DNA of 64,000 bases, from the NCBI GenBank assembly GCA_050947015.1, contig JBMNVT010000008.1, positions 35,015-99,014 on the forward strand, given 5' to 3'. This stretch comes from CAKXIK01 sp050947015 (GTDB lineage: Bacteria; Bacillota; Clostridia; Oscillospirales; Acutalibacteraceae). Below the pieces are notes generated by a model that saw nothing but the letters and a program-made list of their open reading frames with translations, had not been told where the DNA came from and ran no database searches. Position numbers and translations under genes: made by a program. How positions within the stretch are numbered: the stretch's first letter is position 1; every line of letters begins with the position of its first letter. Below are positions 16,766 through 25,000 of this stretch, in pieces.

Positions 16766-17482
16766 ATGAAAATTGAGATTCTGTATTCCGAAGTCTGTAA
16801 TCTTGCCGGGGATTCCATGAACCACCGGTATTTAAAAAAGTGCCTTCCGCAGGCGGAATTCGTGTACACCGGGCTGAACGACGCGCCGGCGTTTGCTTCG
16901 GAACCGGTGCAGATGGTATACCTTGGGCCGATGAGCGAACACACCCAGCAGCTGGTGATCGAACGGCTGATGCCTTACCGGGAAACGTTTTTGAAGCTGA
17001 TCGAAGACGGCACGGTGTTTTTGTTCACGGGGAATGCCGGCGAAGTGCTGTTTGACGAAATTTCCGACTGCGACACCGGCAAAACGCTGAAAGGGCTTGG
17101 GACTCTGCCGTTTACGGCAAAGCGCAAGCTGTTCGACCGCTTCAATTCGCTGTTCCTAGGCGAATCCGAATGGGGCGAGATCGTCGGCTTCAAGCACCAG
17201 TTTACCCAGTGGTACGGCGACAACAGCGGCTGCAGCCTTGCCCGGATGGAACGCGGAACGGGCATCAATCCCGAAACGCCGTTCGACGGGATCCGCTGCG
17301 GCAACCTGTTTGCCACGCAGCTGCTCGGCTCGGTGCTCGTGCTCAACCCCCCGTTTATGAAATACCTGCTGACGCTGCTCGGTGCAGAACCGAAGCTTGC
17401 GTTTGAAGACGCCGTCTGGGAGATGTACCGGAACCGTCTGGCGGAATTTCAAAAGCCCGAGACGGAATTTATCGGACACTGA
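16766..17482 (+). CDS. GatD-like glutamine amidotransferase homologue, catalytic residues apparently missing
   Basis: A 238-residue protein next to murT and alignable by eye with GatD: LKLIEDGTVFLFTGNAGEVL corresponds to the nucleophile loop, LKGLGTLPF is a conserved strand, and GEIVGFKHQFTQWYG matches the GFENH region. In GatD the nucleophile loop reads ICGGYQ; here it reads TGNAGE, so the Cys is absent. The later catalytic His (LHGP) also appears replaced (LLGS). It may have a structural or regulatory role, or ammonia may be used directly. The ATG at 16766 is favoured over 16730. Confidence 0.7.
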   Translation: MKIEILYSEVCNLAGDSMNHRYLKKCLPQAEFVYTGLNDAPAFASEPVQMVYLGPMSEHTQQLVIERLMPYRETFLKLIEDGTVFLFTGNAGEVLFDEISDCDTGKTLKGLGTLPFTAKRKLFDRFNSLFLGESEWGEIVGFKHQFTQWYGDNSGCSLARMERGTGINPETPFDGIRCGNLFATQLLGSVLVLNPPFMKYLLTLLGAEPKLAFEDAVWEMYRNRLAEFQKPETEFIGH

Positions 17483-17514
17483 AAACGGCATTTGTGAAGA
17501 ATCAAAAATGAACT

Positions 17515-17554
17515 CGGGTTTTCCACAAAGTTTTAAAACGTTGTGGAAAACCCG
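17515..17554. repeat. 40-base near-perfect palindrome with DnaA-box-like arms
   Basis: The outer arms CGGGTTTTCCACAA (17515-17528) and TTGTGGAAAACCCG (17541-17554) are perfect inverse complements. The centre GTTTTAAAAC (17530-17539) is itself palindromic, leaving one mismatched pair. Each arm holds TTTTCCACA, one base from the DnaA-box consensus. It could be a protein-binding site or a transcript hairpin between the GatD-like gene and the next gene; there is no T-tract after it. Confidence 0.75.
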
Positions 17555-17588
17555 GCGTTCTTCCGGCAAGAGAAGGGAGCGCACGGCG

Positions 17589-18371
17589 TTGAATACAGAG
17601 GAGCTGAAACAATATCTGGAGCGGATCGGGCTGAGGGAGCAGTTTTTGCCGCAGAACAATCCTCCCCTCACCGGGGAAACGCTCAGCCGGATCCAGTCGG
17701 CGCAGCTGGCCGCGATCCCATATGAAAACCTTGACCTGCTGCGGGGGATCCCGCTGAAGCTTTCCCCCGAAGCACTGTTTGATAAGCTGGTGCTCCGGCA
17801 GCGGGGCGGCTATTGCTTTGAAGTCAACGGGCTGATGGCCGATGCGCTGCGGGCAATGGGCTTTTTGGTGACGGAATACGCCGCGCGGATGCTGCTGGGC
17901 AAAACCGAGGTGCAGGCGCGGCGGCACCGGGTGCTGCGGGTGCACGCGGAGGACGGCGATTTTCTCTGTGACGCAGGAATGAACCGCGAAATGCAGCGCA
18001 TTGCGCTGCGCATGGAACCGGGTTTAGTGCAGAGCGACGGTGTTTCGGAGTACCGCTTGGAGCAGGACAAATTTTTTGGCTGGATGCTGTACCAGCGGCT
18101 TGCCCACCATGAGTTCTGGCCGGTTTATGCGTTTACCGAGGAACCGCAGACCGATCTGGATTATGAAATGCCGTCGTTCTGGTGCGAAAAGCACCCCGAT
18201 TCTCCGCTGAATAAAGTTAACCGGATCTCCATCGTGCGTGGAACCGAACATTTTTCCATGTTCGGCGACGAACTGGTTCTCTTTGCGGACGGAACCGTTC
18301 AAGAGCGGCGTCCGGTGGCAAAGGAAGACCAGCCGGCGCTTTTTGCGGAGCTGTTTGGAATTCAGGGCTGA
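17589..18371 (+). CDS. Arylamine N-acetyltransferase-like protein
   Basis: A 260-residue protein of the NAT family, which transfers acetyl groups from acetyl-CoA to arylamines. The catalytic triad is visible: Cys in RQRGGYCFEVNGLM near residue 76, His in RRHRVLRV near 116 and Asp in FLCDAGM near 128. I choose the TTG at 17589 (site AGAAGGGAG upstream); a longer frame from 17382 overlaps the preceding gene in another frame and covers the palindrome. Natural substrate unknown. Confidence 0.88.
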   Translation: MNTEELKQYLERIGLREQFLPQNNPPLTGETLSRIQSAQLAAIPYENLDLLRGIPLKLSPEALFDKLVLRQRGGYCFEVNGLMADALRAMGFLVTEYAARMLLGKTEVQARRHRVLRVHAEDGDFLCDAGMNREMQRIALRMEPGLVQSDGVSEYRLEQDKFFGWMLYQRLAHHEFWPVYAFTEEPQTDLDYEMPSFWCEKHPDSPLNKVNRISIVRGTEHFSMFGDELVLFADGTVQERRPVAKEDQPALFAELFGIQG

Positions 18372-18421
18372 GCCTTCTGCCGTGCGGTGGCTCAAAAGCC
18401 CGAAGGGAGGCGTCGTTACCC

Positions 18422-18943
18422 ATGCAGATCAATTTGCGCAAAGAAACGTTTCGGCTGACGCGTACCGGAATACTTGCCGCCGTTGCCATTGCGCTTTCGG
18501 CGGCGGAAGCGCTCTTCCCTGCCCTGCCGTTCCTTCCGCCCGGCGCAAAGCCGGGGTTTTCCAACCTGGCGTGCATGCTGGCGGCTGACGGTATGGGGCT
18601 TGGGCCGGCGCTTTCCGTGGCGGTGTGCAAAGCGCTGTTTGCCGGGCTGACCCGGGGTGTTTCCGCGGGGCTGCTCAGCCTTTGCGGAGGGATGCTCAGC
18701 ACGGTAGTGACGTTTCTGCTGCTGAAAGGCCGTCGGTTTGGTTATATTGGCATCGGCATCGCCGGGGCGGTCGGGCACAATCTGGGGCAGCTTGGCGCGG
18801 CGGCGCTGCTGCTGACCCCGGCGGTGTTCGGGTACCTGCCGTGGTTGCTGCTTTTCGCGGCGTTGACCGGAACGCTGACCGGTCTGCTTTTCGGGCTGCT
18901 GGAACCGCGGCTTGCGGCGCTGCTTTCTGCCCGGCAAACATAA
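18422..18943 (+). CDS. Gx transporter family membrane protein (heptaprenyl diphosphate synthase component I-like)
   Basis: A 173-residue, strongly hydrophobic protein with about five transmembrane helices. The conserved PPGAKPGFSNLACMLAADG near residue 40 and GGMLSTVVTFLLL near 92 match the family named 'heptaprenyl diphosphate synthase component I', now regarded as a transporter-like (Gx, ECF S-component-like) family. Transport of a small substrate is likelier than a synthase subunit, as no component II gene is nearby. Substrate unknown. A GGGAGG site precedes the ATG. Confidence 0.8.
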   Translation: MQINLRKETFRLTRTGILAAVAIALSAAEALFPALPFLPPGAKPGFSNLACMLAADGMGLGPALSVAVCKALFAGLTRGVSAGLLSLCGGMLSTVVTFLLLKGRRFGYIGIGIAGAVGHNLGQLGAAALLLTPAVFGYLPWLLLFAALTGTLTGLLFGLLEPRLAALLSARQT

Positions 18944-18986
18944 CGTTCGCAACGTAAAAAGCAATGTTTGATTTTTTGTGTTTTTG

Positions 18987-19015
18987 TTGACTTTTGTGAG
19001 CTTTCGCAGTACGAT
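18987..19015 (+). promoter_or_regulatory. Predicted promoter of the DeoR-MFS operon
   Basis: A -35 TTGACT (18987-18992) and a -10 TACGAT (19010-19015) with 17-base spacing, 66 bases before the DeoR start. Confidence 0.55.
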
Positions 19016-19080
19016 AAAGTACGCGGGGGCTTTTTTTATTGGTGTTTCAGCAGAAGGTTAAATCAAAGGGAGGAAGCTTT

Positions 19081-19860
19081 ATGCTGGCGGATGAAAGACA
19101 GCGAAAAATCTGCGAACGGCTGAGGGAACAGGGACAGGTGCAGGTCTGCAAATTGGCGCGGGAGTTTGATGTTTCCGAAGAAACCGTCCGGCGTGACATT
19201 GCCCTGTTGGACCGCAACAACCTGCTCCGCAGGGTTCACGGCGGGGCGGTGCCGGTGCAGGCGATGCGGCTGGACCCGCCGTTTGAGGCCCGCGAAGCCG
19301 AAAACCGCGAGGTCAGAATGCGGCTGGGCAGGGCGGCTGCCGCGATGGTGCGGGAAAATGAAGTCATTGCAATGGACGGCGGCGTCACCACCGGGGCGAT
19401 GGCGGAAGCAATGTGCGGCTGCCGCGGGGTAACGGTGGTAACGGCTTCGGTGACGGTGCTGTGCCTGCTGATGAGCAAAAAGCGCGCCGGAGAATTTGCG
19501 GGCGACGTTTATTTTCTGGGCGGGTTGCTGGACGAGCGGGAGCAGATGACCGGCGGCGCGCTGACGGCAGAGCACCTGGAGCGTTTTTCATTTGACCGTG
19601 TGTTTGTCAGCGCCACCGCGGTGGATACCGGCGGCGTTTACATGGGCGACACAGAAAACGGCGAACTTGCCGCGCAGATGCTTGCCCGTACAGGAGAAGC
19701 CATACTGCTTGCAGGGAGCGAAAAATTGGGTCGGCGCAGTGTTTATCGCTACGCGGCGCTTGGGCAGATCAACGTGCTGGTTACCGACGCTCAAATGCCG
19801 GTTCCCGGCGCACTGGCGGCTGGGCTGAAGCAGAATGGTGTCAGGCTTGTCATGGTCTGA
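19081..19860 (+). CDS. DeoR-family transcriptional regulator
   Basis: 259 residues. The N-terminal DeoR winged helix-turn-helix has RQRKICERLREQGQVQV and FDVSEETVRRDIALLDRNN, followed by the RVHGGAV hinge. The C-terminal sensor domain has MDGGVTTGAMAEAM and VFVSATAVD. Such proteins repress sugar genes and respond to sugar phosphates. The ATG at 19081 follows GGGAGG. Only 24 bases separate it from the downstream antiporter-like gene, so it probably controls that gene and itself. Confidence 0.92.
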   Translation: MLADERQRKICERLREQGQVQVCKLAREFDVSEETVRRDIALLDRNNLLRRVHGGAVPVQAMRLDPPFEAREAENREVRMRLGRAAAAMVRENEVIAMDGGVTTGAMAEAMCGCRGVTVVTASVTVLCLLMSKKRAGEFAGDVYFLGGLLDEREQMTGGALTAEHLERFSFDRVFVSATAVDTGGVYMGDTENGELAAQMLARTGEAILLAGSEKLGRRSVYRYAALGQINVLVTDAQMPVPGALAAGLKQNGVRLVMV

Positions 19861-19884
19861 ACATAACCGGGAAGAAGGATGAAA

Positions 19885-21156
19885 ATGCAAAAAGAACGAA
19901 AGATTGTTGAGCCGCGTGCAGTCTGGCTGCTGTTTGCGCTGTGCTGGGCGGTTTATTTTTCGGCGTATATTGCCAAGCGGAATTTTTCCGCGGCAATGAC
20001 GGAAATGATCGGCGGCGGGTTTCTGCCAAAGGATCGCGCGGGGCTGATCAACACCGTATTTTTCGTCTGTTATGCCGTCGGTCAGCTTTGCAACGGCGTA
20101 CTTGGCGACCGTTTTCGGCCGCAGCGGCTGATTCTGATCGGCACGCTGCTTTCCGGCGCGTGCAATCTCGCCATGGGAACGGTGCGCGATTCATGGCTGA
20201 TGCTGCCGCTCTGGGCGGCAAACGGCTATGCGCTTTCCATGTTGTGGCCGCCGATTCTGCGAATTCTCTGCGATCTGCTGCTGACCGAGGATAAAACGCG
20301 TTGCTCGGTCAACATGTCCACCTCCGTTGCGGCGGGCACAATGGTTTCGTATCTGCTTTGTGCGGGGGAGATCTCGCTTTGGGGCTGGCGTTCCACGTTC
20401 TGGCTGGCCGGCGGTTGGATGGTGTTGATCGGCGCGGTATGGGCGGTCACTTTTCCGGTTGTGGAAAAACGCGCCCGGGAGCTGGAGCTGCCGCCGGAGC
20501 AGCAGGCGCAACACAAAGCAAACAGCGGTGTGCCGCTGCGGGCGATTCTGCTTACTGCGCCGGTGCTGATGCTGGTCGTTCCGACGCTGATTCAGGGGGT
20601 TCTGCGCGACGGCGTTACCTCTTGGGTGCCGACCTACGTCAGCGAAAACTTCTGGGCGGATCCGGCGTTTGCCGTGCTGATCTCCACGCTGCTTCCGGTG
20701 GTCAATCTGGCAGGGCCGTATGCAGCGCGCTTTTTGCAGAAACGGTGGCTGCATACGGAGGCGGCGACTTCGGCGGCGCTCTTTGCGCTTGCTGCTGCGG
20801 CACTCGGCTGCCTGATTACCTTTGGCAAAAACAGTATGGGCGGCAGCGTTATCTGCTTTGGCGTCATCACCGCGTCCATGGAGGGGATCAATATGATGAT
20901 CGTCAGCCTCTTTCCGATGCGCTTTGGCAAATACGGCCGCACGGCGACGATTTCGGGCTTTTTCAATTTTATCACCTATGCGGGAACGGCAATCTCCACA
21001 TACGGCGTGGGGCTGTTGGCCGAGCGTTTCGGTTGGGGTTCTGCGCTGCTGGCATGGGTGACGCTCGCAGCGGCGGCGCTGCTGATCTGCATTGCGGTCG
21101 CGCGTGTGCAGCGCCGTGAGCAGGCGGCGGCTTTGTCCGACGAAGCCAAAAACTGA
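19885..21156 (+). CDS. MFS transporter, organophosphate:phosphate antiporter-like
   Basis: A 423-residue protein with about 12 transmembrane helices. The N-terminus CWAVYFSAYIAKRNFSAAM matches the OPA subfamily (GlpT/UhpT/UhpC) pattern Y...Y..R.NFS, and helix 2-3 has VCYAVGQLCNGVLGDRFRPQ. OPA members import sugar phosphates or glycerol-3-phosphate in exchange for phosphate. An ATG at 19879 abuts the GAAGAAGG site, so 19885 is favoured. The DeoR regulator in the same operon fits a sugar-phosphate substrate; the exact one is unknown. Confidence 0.85.
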   Translation: MQKERKIVEPRAVWLLFALCWAVYFSAYIAKRNFSAAMTEMIGGGFLPKDRAGLINTVFFVCYAVGQLCNGVLGDRFRPQRLILIGTLLSGACNLAMGTVRDSWLMLPLWAANGYALSMLWPPILRILCDLLLTEDKTRCSVNMSTSVAAGTMVSYLLCAGEISLWGWRSTFWLAGGWMVLIGAVWAVTFPVVEKRARELELPPEQQAQHKANSGVPLRAILLTAPVLMLVVPTLIQGVLRDGVTSWVPTYVSENFWADPAFAVLISTLLPVVNLAGPYAARFLQKRWLHTEAATSAALFALAAAALGCLITFGKNSMGGSVICFGVITASMEGINMMIVSLFPMRFGKYGRTATISGFFNFITYAGTAISTYGVGLLAERFGWGSALLAWVTLAAAALLICIAVARVQRREQAAALSDEAKN

Positions 21157-21247
21157 AACGGCAGCAGCGTCAGAAGGAGAAACAGGCCAAAAACAGGCGA
21201 AATCGCGAGCAAAACATGACATAAATTAAAAAAATACGAAAAAGGTG

Positions 21248-21279
21248 TTGACAAGCTTTTTCCGCCGTGGTACTATAAT
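21248..21279 (+). promoter_or_regulatory. Predicted promoter of rplM-rpsI
   Basis: A consensus -35 TTGACA (21248-21253) and the -10 region TACTATAAT (21271-21279). Spacing is 17 bases to TACTAT or 20 to TATAAT. The leader to rplM is about 60 bases. Confidence 0.7.
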
Positions 21280-21344
21280 GGAGCAATTTTGCGGAAGTGC
21301 GCCCATTGGCGCTGCCGTTTCATTGATTATTGGAGGGAAATGCT

Positions 21345-21773
21345 ATGAATACCACCATGCCAAAAGCAGGCGAAGTTACGCGCAAATGGTATGTTCTCGA
21401 CGCAACGGGCAAGCCGCTCGGCCGCGTTGCTGCACAGGCTGCCGTTCTTCTTCGCGGCAAGCAGAAGGTCACCTTTGCTCCCCATGTGGACTGCGGCGAC
21501 CACGTCATCATCATCAATGCAGAAAAGGCTGTTCTGACCGGCAACAAGCTGGAAAAGAAAGTTGCCTACCGTCACACCGGCTACATTGGCCACCTCAAAG
21601 CCGTCGGCTACAGCACGCTGATGGCCGAGCGCCCCGAAGAGGCCATGCGTCTGGCTGTCAAGGGCATGATCCCGGACACCACCATCGGCCGCGAAGCGCT
21701 CACGCGCCTTCGCATTTACAAGGGCGCCGAGCACAAGCACGAGGCTCAGCAGCCCGAAGCTTGGGAACTTTGA
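21345..21773 (+). CDS. rplM: Ribosomal protein uL13
   Basis: A 142-residue large-subunit protein. Typical segments are KWYVLDATGKPLGRVA, GDHVIIINAEKAVLTGNK, KKVAYRHTGYIGHLK and the signature VKGMIPDTTIGREALTRLRI. The ATG at 21345 follows a TGGAGGG site; the in-frame codon at 21330 lies upstream of that site. Co-transcribed with rpsI, 16 bases downstream. Confidence 0.97.
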   Translation: MNTTMPKAGEVTRKWYVLDATGKPLGRVAAQAAVLLRGKQKVTFAPHVDCGDHVIIINAEKAVLTGNKLEKKVAYRHTGYIGHLKAVGYSTLMAERPEEAMRLAVKGMIPDTTIGREALTRLRIYKGAEHKHEAQQPEAWEL

Positions 21774-21789
21774 GAGGAGGACGTAAACG

Positions 21790-22191
21790 ATGTACGAGAA
21801 AGCACCTTATTTTTACGGTACCGGCAGAAGAAAGAGCTCCGTCGCTCGTGTAAGAGTTTATCAGGGCACCGGCAAGATCACGATCAACGACCGTGACATC
21901 GACGATTATTTCGGTCTTGAGACCCTCAAGCTGATCGTTCGCCAGCCGCTGAATCTGACGGAAACCGCCGATAAGTTCGACGTTGTGTGCCGCGTTGCCG
22001 GCGGCGGCGTTACCGGTCAGGCCGGCGCTATCCGCCACGGAATTTCCCGCGCGCTGCTGCAGTATGACAGCGAGAACCTGCGTGCTCCGCTGAAAAAGGC
22101 CGGGTTCCTGACCCGTGACCCGAGAATGAAGGAACGTAAGAAGTACGGCCTCAAAGCCGCACGTCGCGCACCGCAGTTCAGCAAGCGCTGA
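21790..22191 (+). CDS. rpsI: Ribosomal protein uS9
   Basis: A 133-residue small-subunit protein with the family signature FYGTGRRKSSVARVRV at the start, GGGVTGQAGAIRHGISRALL in the middle and the conserved end GLKAARRAPQFSKR, whose last residues contact the P-site tRNA. GAGAGGAGG precedes the ATG. It is the second gene of the rplM operon; a terminator-like hairpin follows. Confidence 0.98.
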   Translation: MYEKAPYFYGTGRRKSSVARVRVYQGTGKITINDRDIDDYFGLETLKLIVRQPLNLTETADKFDVVCRVAGGGVTGQAGAIRHGISRALLQYDSENLRAPLKKAGFLTRDPRMKERKKYGLKAARRAPQFSKR

Positions 22192-22212
22192 TTGCTTGAA
22201 TCGAATGCTTTC

Positions 22213-22245
22213 AAAGGCTTCCGCAGCGGCGGGAGCCTTTGTTTT
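22213..22245 (+). terminator. Terminator after rpsI
   Basis: AAAGGCTTCC and GGGAGCCTTT pair around a short loop, followed by GTTTTAT, just past the rpsI stop. Confidence 0.65.
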
Positions 22246-22329
22246 ATCCGAATTTGGACGAAATCAAGAAAGAGCGGCAGAGGGAGAACTGTCGGCCGAA
22301 ATGAAAAAGGTACGGATTTAAAGAGGAAT

Positions 22330-22656
22330 ATGATGGAATCAATTTGCAGAAGAGTTACCTTCCGCGAGGCCAAAGAGCTGATGAACCGACTGGAAAATTG
22401 GCTGCTGCTGGATGTGCGGGAGGAAGAGGAATATATTACCGGCCATGCGGACGGCGCCATTCTTTTACCGGTGGATTCTATTACCGAAAAAACGGCGTCG
22501 GAGCTGATTCCCGACAGGGGAACGCCTGTTTTTCTGTATTGCAAAACAGGCGCACGCGCCGAACTGGCCGCTGAAACGCTTGCTGAGCTGGGGTACCGGC
22601 AGATTTACAACATCGGCAGCCTTTCGGGCTGGCCGTACGGCCTTTCATTTGACTGA
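22330..22656 (+). CDS. Single-domain rhodanese-like sulfurtransferase
   Basis: A 108-residue protein. The rhodanese fold shows as LENWLLLDVREEEEYITGHA followed by AILLPVDSIT, with the active-site loop Cys in FLYCKTGARAELAAETLAELG near residue 74. Such proteins carry persulfide sulfur for thiosulfate detoxification or sulfur delivery. ATG at 22330 or 22333 after AGAGGA. No sulfur-metabolism neighbours are visible, so the physiological partner is unknown. Confidence 0.9.
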   Translation: MMESICRRVTFREAKELMNRLENWLLLDVREEEEYITGHADGAILLPVDSITEKTASELIPDRGTPVFLYCKTGARAELAAETLAELGYRQIYNIGSLSGWPYGLSFD

Positions 22657-22785
22657 GCGCGATTTGCTGAAAAGCAGAAAACAGCCGCCGGGTTGAACGG
22701 ATGGAAAAAACAGAAACATTTTCAGCGTGGATCCAACGGAACAGGATAGAAAGAATCGATGAATGGGAAAGGGATGTGATAAGAT

Positions 22786-23466
22786 ATGAAAAATATTGGT
22801 ATGGTTGTCGCGGTGGAAATTCAGGCCGTTTTGGACAGGTACGGTACGCAACTGGAGGAGCTGTCGTTTCCGGGCTATCGGGTGAAAAAATACAGAACAG
22901 ATCGGTACAACCTGTTTGTGCTGGACTGCGGAGCGGGCGAAATTGCCGCCGCTGCAGGGACACAGTTTTTGATTTCTCAGTTCGATGTGGAGCTTGTGGT
23001 CAATTTTGGTGTGGTCGGCGGGCTGACGGACGAAATGCACCTGGCCAAAACCTGCATCATCGAGCGAATTGTCCATTATGATTTCGACACCTCCGCGCTG
23101 GATCATTGCGAGGTCGGCCGTTATATGAATTATCCCAGCGTTTACATTCCCGCAACGCCGGAGCTGGTCAGGCGGGCGGTCGAGCTTTGCCCGTCGCTGA
23201 AGCCGGTGACATGCGCCTCCGGGGATAAGTTTGTTGACGGTGCAGAGCAGAAACAGCGGCTGCATGCGGCGTTTGGCGCCGATATCTGTGAAATGGAAGC
23301 GGCGGGAATTGCGCTGACCTGCAACCGGTGTGGCGTGCCTTGTCTGTTTATCAAAACCGTGTCCGATGCGGTGACGGGCGGCGCGGAGGAATTTCGCAGC
23401 CAGGTCGGGGAATCTGCCGGCCTTTGCCTTGAAGTTGCTGACCGGCTGATCGGCGGCATTTGCTGA
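22786..23466 (+). CDS. 5'-methylthioadenosine/S-adenosylhomocysteine nucleosidase-like protein
   Basis: A 226-residue protein of the nucleoside phosphorylase/MTAN superfamily. It starts MKNIGMVVAVEIQAVL, has VVNFGVVGGL near residue 76, the substrate-site CEMEAAGIALTC near 169 (Met-Glu contacting ribose) and VSDAVTGGAEEF near 193, where the general-acid Asp lies. It would cleave the glycosidic bond of adenine thioethers or another nucleoside. The ATG follows AAAGGGATGTGATAAG. A frame starting at 22701 overlaps it and is rejected. Confidence 0.82.
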   Translation: MKNIGMVVAVEIQAVLDRYGTQLEELSFPGYRVKKYRTDRYNLFVLDCGAGEIAAAAGTQFLISQFDVELVVNFGVVGGLTDEMHLAKTCIIERIVHYDFDTSALDHCEVGRYMNYPSVYIPATPELVRRAVELCPSLKPVTCASGDKFVDGAEQKQRLHAAFGADICEMEAAGIALTCNRCGVPCLFIKTVSDAVTGGAEEFRSQVGESAGLCLEVADRLIGGIC

Positions 23467-23569
23467 ATCGCGTTTTCAGCGCGGCTGTTCCGGAAGAGGA
23501 AAGCAAAATCAGGTAATTTTACTGTGACGAAAAGAAATTTTATTTTTTTGCGGAAAATCAGACATTTCA

Positions 23570-23605
23570 TGTCACAAATGGCGTTTCCAAATCGTTTATA
23601 TTAGT
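23570..23605 (+). promoter_or_regulatory. Predicted ECF-sigma-type promoter (copy 1)
   Basis: TGTCACA (23570-23576), then 15 bases, then TCGTTTATATTAGT (23592-23605). The same two blocks with identical spacing occur at 24440-24475. The form 'TGTCAC - about 16 - CGTT' resembles ECF sigma-factor promoters. It lies 111 bases before the DUF4367-like gene. Confidence 0.6.
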
Positions 23606-23716
23606 GGGAGTCAATCGATTCCTGACAAAAAGGAATCGGCGGCGTCAATCCGGTGTGAGCAAAAGGCGGCGCCGGGAAAAACCTGCCGAGCACTCCGAAG
23701 GAATGGTGTTGGAACG

Positions 23717-24388
23717 TTGGAAGAGAATCAAAAAGAAGAAATTTATCTGAAAAAAGCTTTGGAGCTTTACGACCGGGAACGGCTTGCCGGGTTTCCGGAC
23801 GAAGCCCAGCTGCAGACGATTACGTTCTCGGCAGACTTTGAGCGGCGCATGAAGCGAATGATTTCGGGTCAAAATCAGCAACATAGGCTGGTTCCGTTTC
23901 TGAACAGCATCAGCCGACGCGTCGCCTGTTTTTTGGTCGCAGTTCTGGGAATCTCCTTTGCGGTGTTTGGCGTAAGGGCGGCTGCGGATTCTTCGTTTCT
24001 GCTCACGGTTCGTGAAACATTTTCTATGCTGATTTTTCCTGCTGCAGAAACCTCCGGTCAGGAGCGCTGGAGTCCCTCGTTCCTGCCGGATGGCTTTGCA
24101 TTGGCACAGCAGATTGATTCGCAGGAAGGATTTTATTTTCTTTACCGCAATTCGTCCGGCGGGTATTTCTCAATTGAGCAGGTTCTGTTCAAAAATGCGA
24201 TCCATCAGATTGATACCGAAGGCGCCGTTACGGAGCAGGTGTTGGTCAACGGCCAAAGCGGGCTTTTTGTTCAGGGAGATTCCGGAAATCTTCTCGTGTG
24301 GAACAATGCGGAAAACACCTTTTTGATGACCGGAAATCTTCCGTTTGGCGATTTGCTGCAAATTGCGGAGTCGCTTCAAAAGCGGTAG
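23717..24388 (+). CDS. Membrane protein with DUF4367-like extracellular domain, possible anti-sigma factor
   Basis: 223 residues from a TTG at 23717. A charged cytosolic N-terminus of about 70 residues (ENQKEEIYLKKALELYDRE and RMKRMISGQNQ) is followed by one transmembrane helix (VACFLVAVLGISFAVFGVRA, about 75-93). The outer domain has SFLPDGFALAQQIDSQEGF, YRNSSGGYFSIEQVLF and a C-terminal NTFLMTGNLPFGDLLQIAES, the pattern of DUF4367 proteins often paired with ECF sigma factors. No sigma gene is adjacent. The ribosome site is weak. An anti-sigma role is inferred from topology and the shared promoter motif. Confidence 0.72.
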   Translation: MEENQKEEIYLKKALELYDRERLAGFPDEAQLQTITFSADFERRMKRMISGQNQQHRLVPFLNSISRRVACFLVAVLGISFAVFGVRAAADSSFLLTVRETFSMLIFPAAETSGQERWSPSFLPDGFALAQQIDSQEGFYFLYRNSSGGYFSIEQVLFKNAIHQIDTEGAVTEQVLVNGQSGLFVQGDSGNLLVWNNAENTFLMTGNLPFGDLLQIAESLQKR

Positions 24389-24439
24389 TGCCCTTGCGGG
24401 CTTGTTCACAAAAAATATTTTTAAAAATGCGTCAAAAAC

Positions 24440-24475
24440 TGTCACATTTTGCTCCTGTAATTCGTTATAATTAGT
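24440..24475 (+). promoter_or_regulatory. Predicted ECF-sigma-type promoter (copy 2)
   Basis: TGTCACA (24440-24446), 15 bases, then TCGTTATAATTAGT (24462-24475), matching copy 1 in both blocks and in spacing. It lies 42 bases before the secreted-protein start. The -10 also contains TATAAT, so sigma-A use cannot be excluded. Confidence 0.6.
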
Positions 24476-24517
24476 AAGGTGCTTCAAAGACACCAAAACA
24501 AACAGGAGGATGATAAA

Positions 24518-24979
24518 ATGATGGTCAAAAGAATTTTGTGTGCGCTTCTCTGCTGTGTCATGTTGGGTACCTGCCTGCCGGTGGCAGCGTACGCCGAAGA
24601 AACCGTGCCGGAGATTTCCGCGGCTTCGCAGCAAATCGGCGGGCAAGCCGGCGAAATTGCCCCCCTCTATGTGTATACCAGCACGCTGACTGCCGGACTG
24701 TCGATCAGCGGCGGCACAGCAACGTGCAGTGTTACGCTTTCAGGGTATCCCGGTACGATTAAAACTGTGTTGATGCATGTGTACTTAGAGAAGAAGACAC
24801 TTTGGTGGTGGAATGAGGTTGACAGCTGGACGCAGTTGTTTACCGATGATTACTGTCACTGTTCCCGCCAGTTTGCGGCCAGCGGCGGAACGTTCCGCGT
24901 CCGTGTGGTGGCAACCGTAACGGGTAAAGACGGCGGTAGTGAAGAAATTACAGGGTACAGCCGGGAGGTCAACGGCTGA
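24518..24979 (+). CDS. Small secreted protein of unknown function
   Basis: A 153-residue protein. The signal peptide MVKRILCALLCCVMLGTCLP runs to a likely cleavage after AAYA (about residue 26). The mature part is beta-rich (STLTAGLSISGGTATCSVTL, GTFRVRVVATVTGKDG), with two Trp-rich turns (KKTLWWWNEVDSWTQLF), suggesting an immunoglobulin-like domain. Start: ATG at 24518 after AGGAGG. It shares its promoter motif with the upstream DUF4367-like gene, hinting at a joint envelope-stress or surface role. Confidence 0.8.
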   Translation: MMVKRILCALLCCVMLGTCLPVAAYAEETVPEISAASQQIGGQAGEIAPLYVYTSTLTAGLSISGGTATCSVTLSGYPGTIKTVLMHVYLEKKTLWWWNEVDSWTQLFTDDYCHCSRQFAASGGTFRVRVVATVTGKDGGSEEITGYSREVNG

Positions 24980-25000
24980 CCGTTCATAAATCCGGCCAAA

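Noticed and set aside
22701..23081. Plus-strand frame overlapping the start of the nucleosidase gene
   Set aside because: No ribosome site, and it runs out of frame through conserved nucleosidase sequence.
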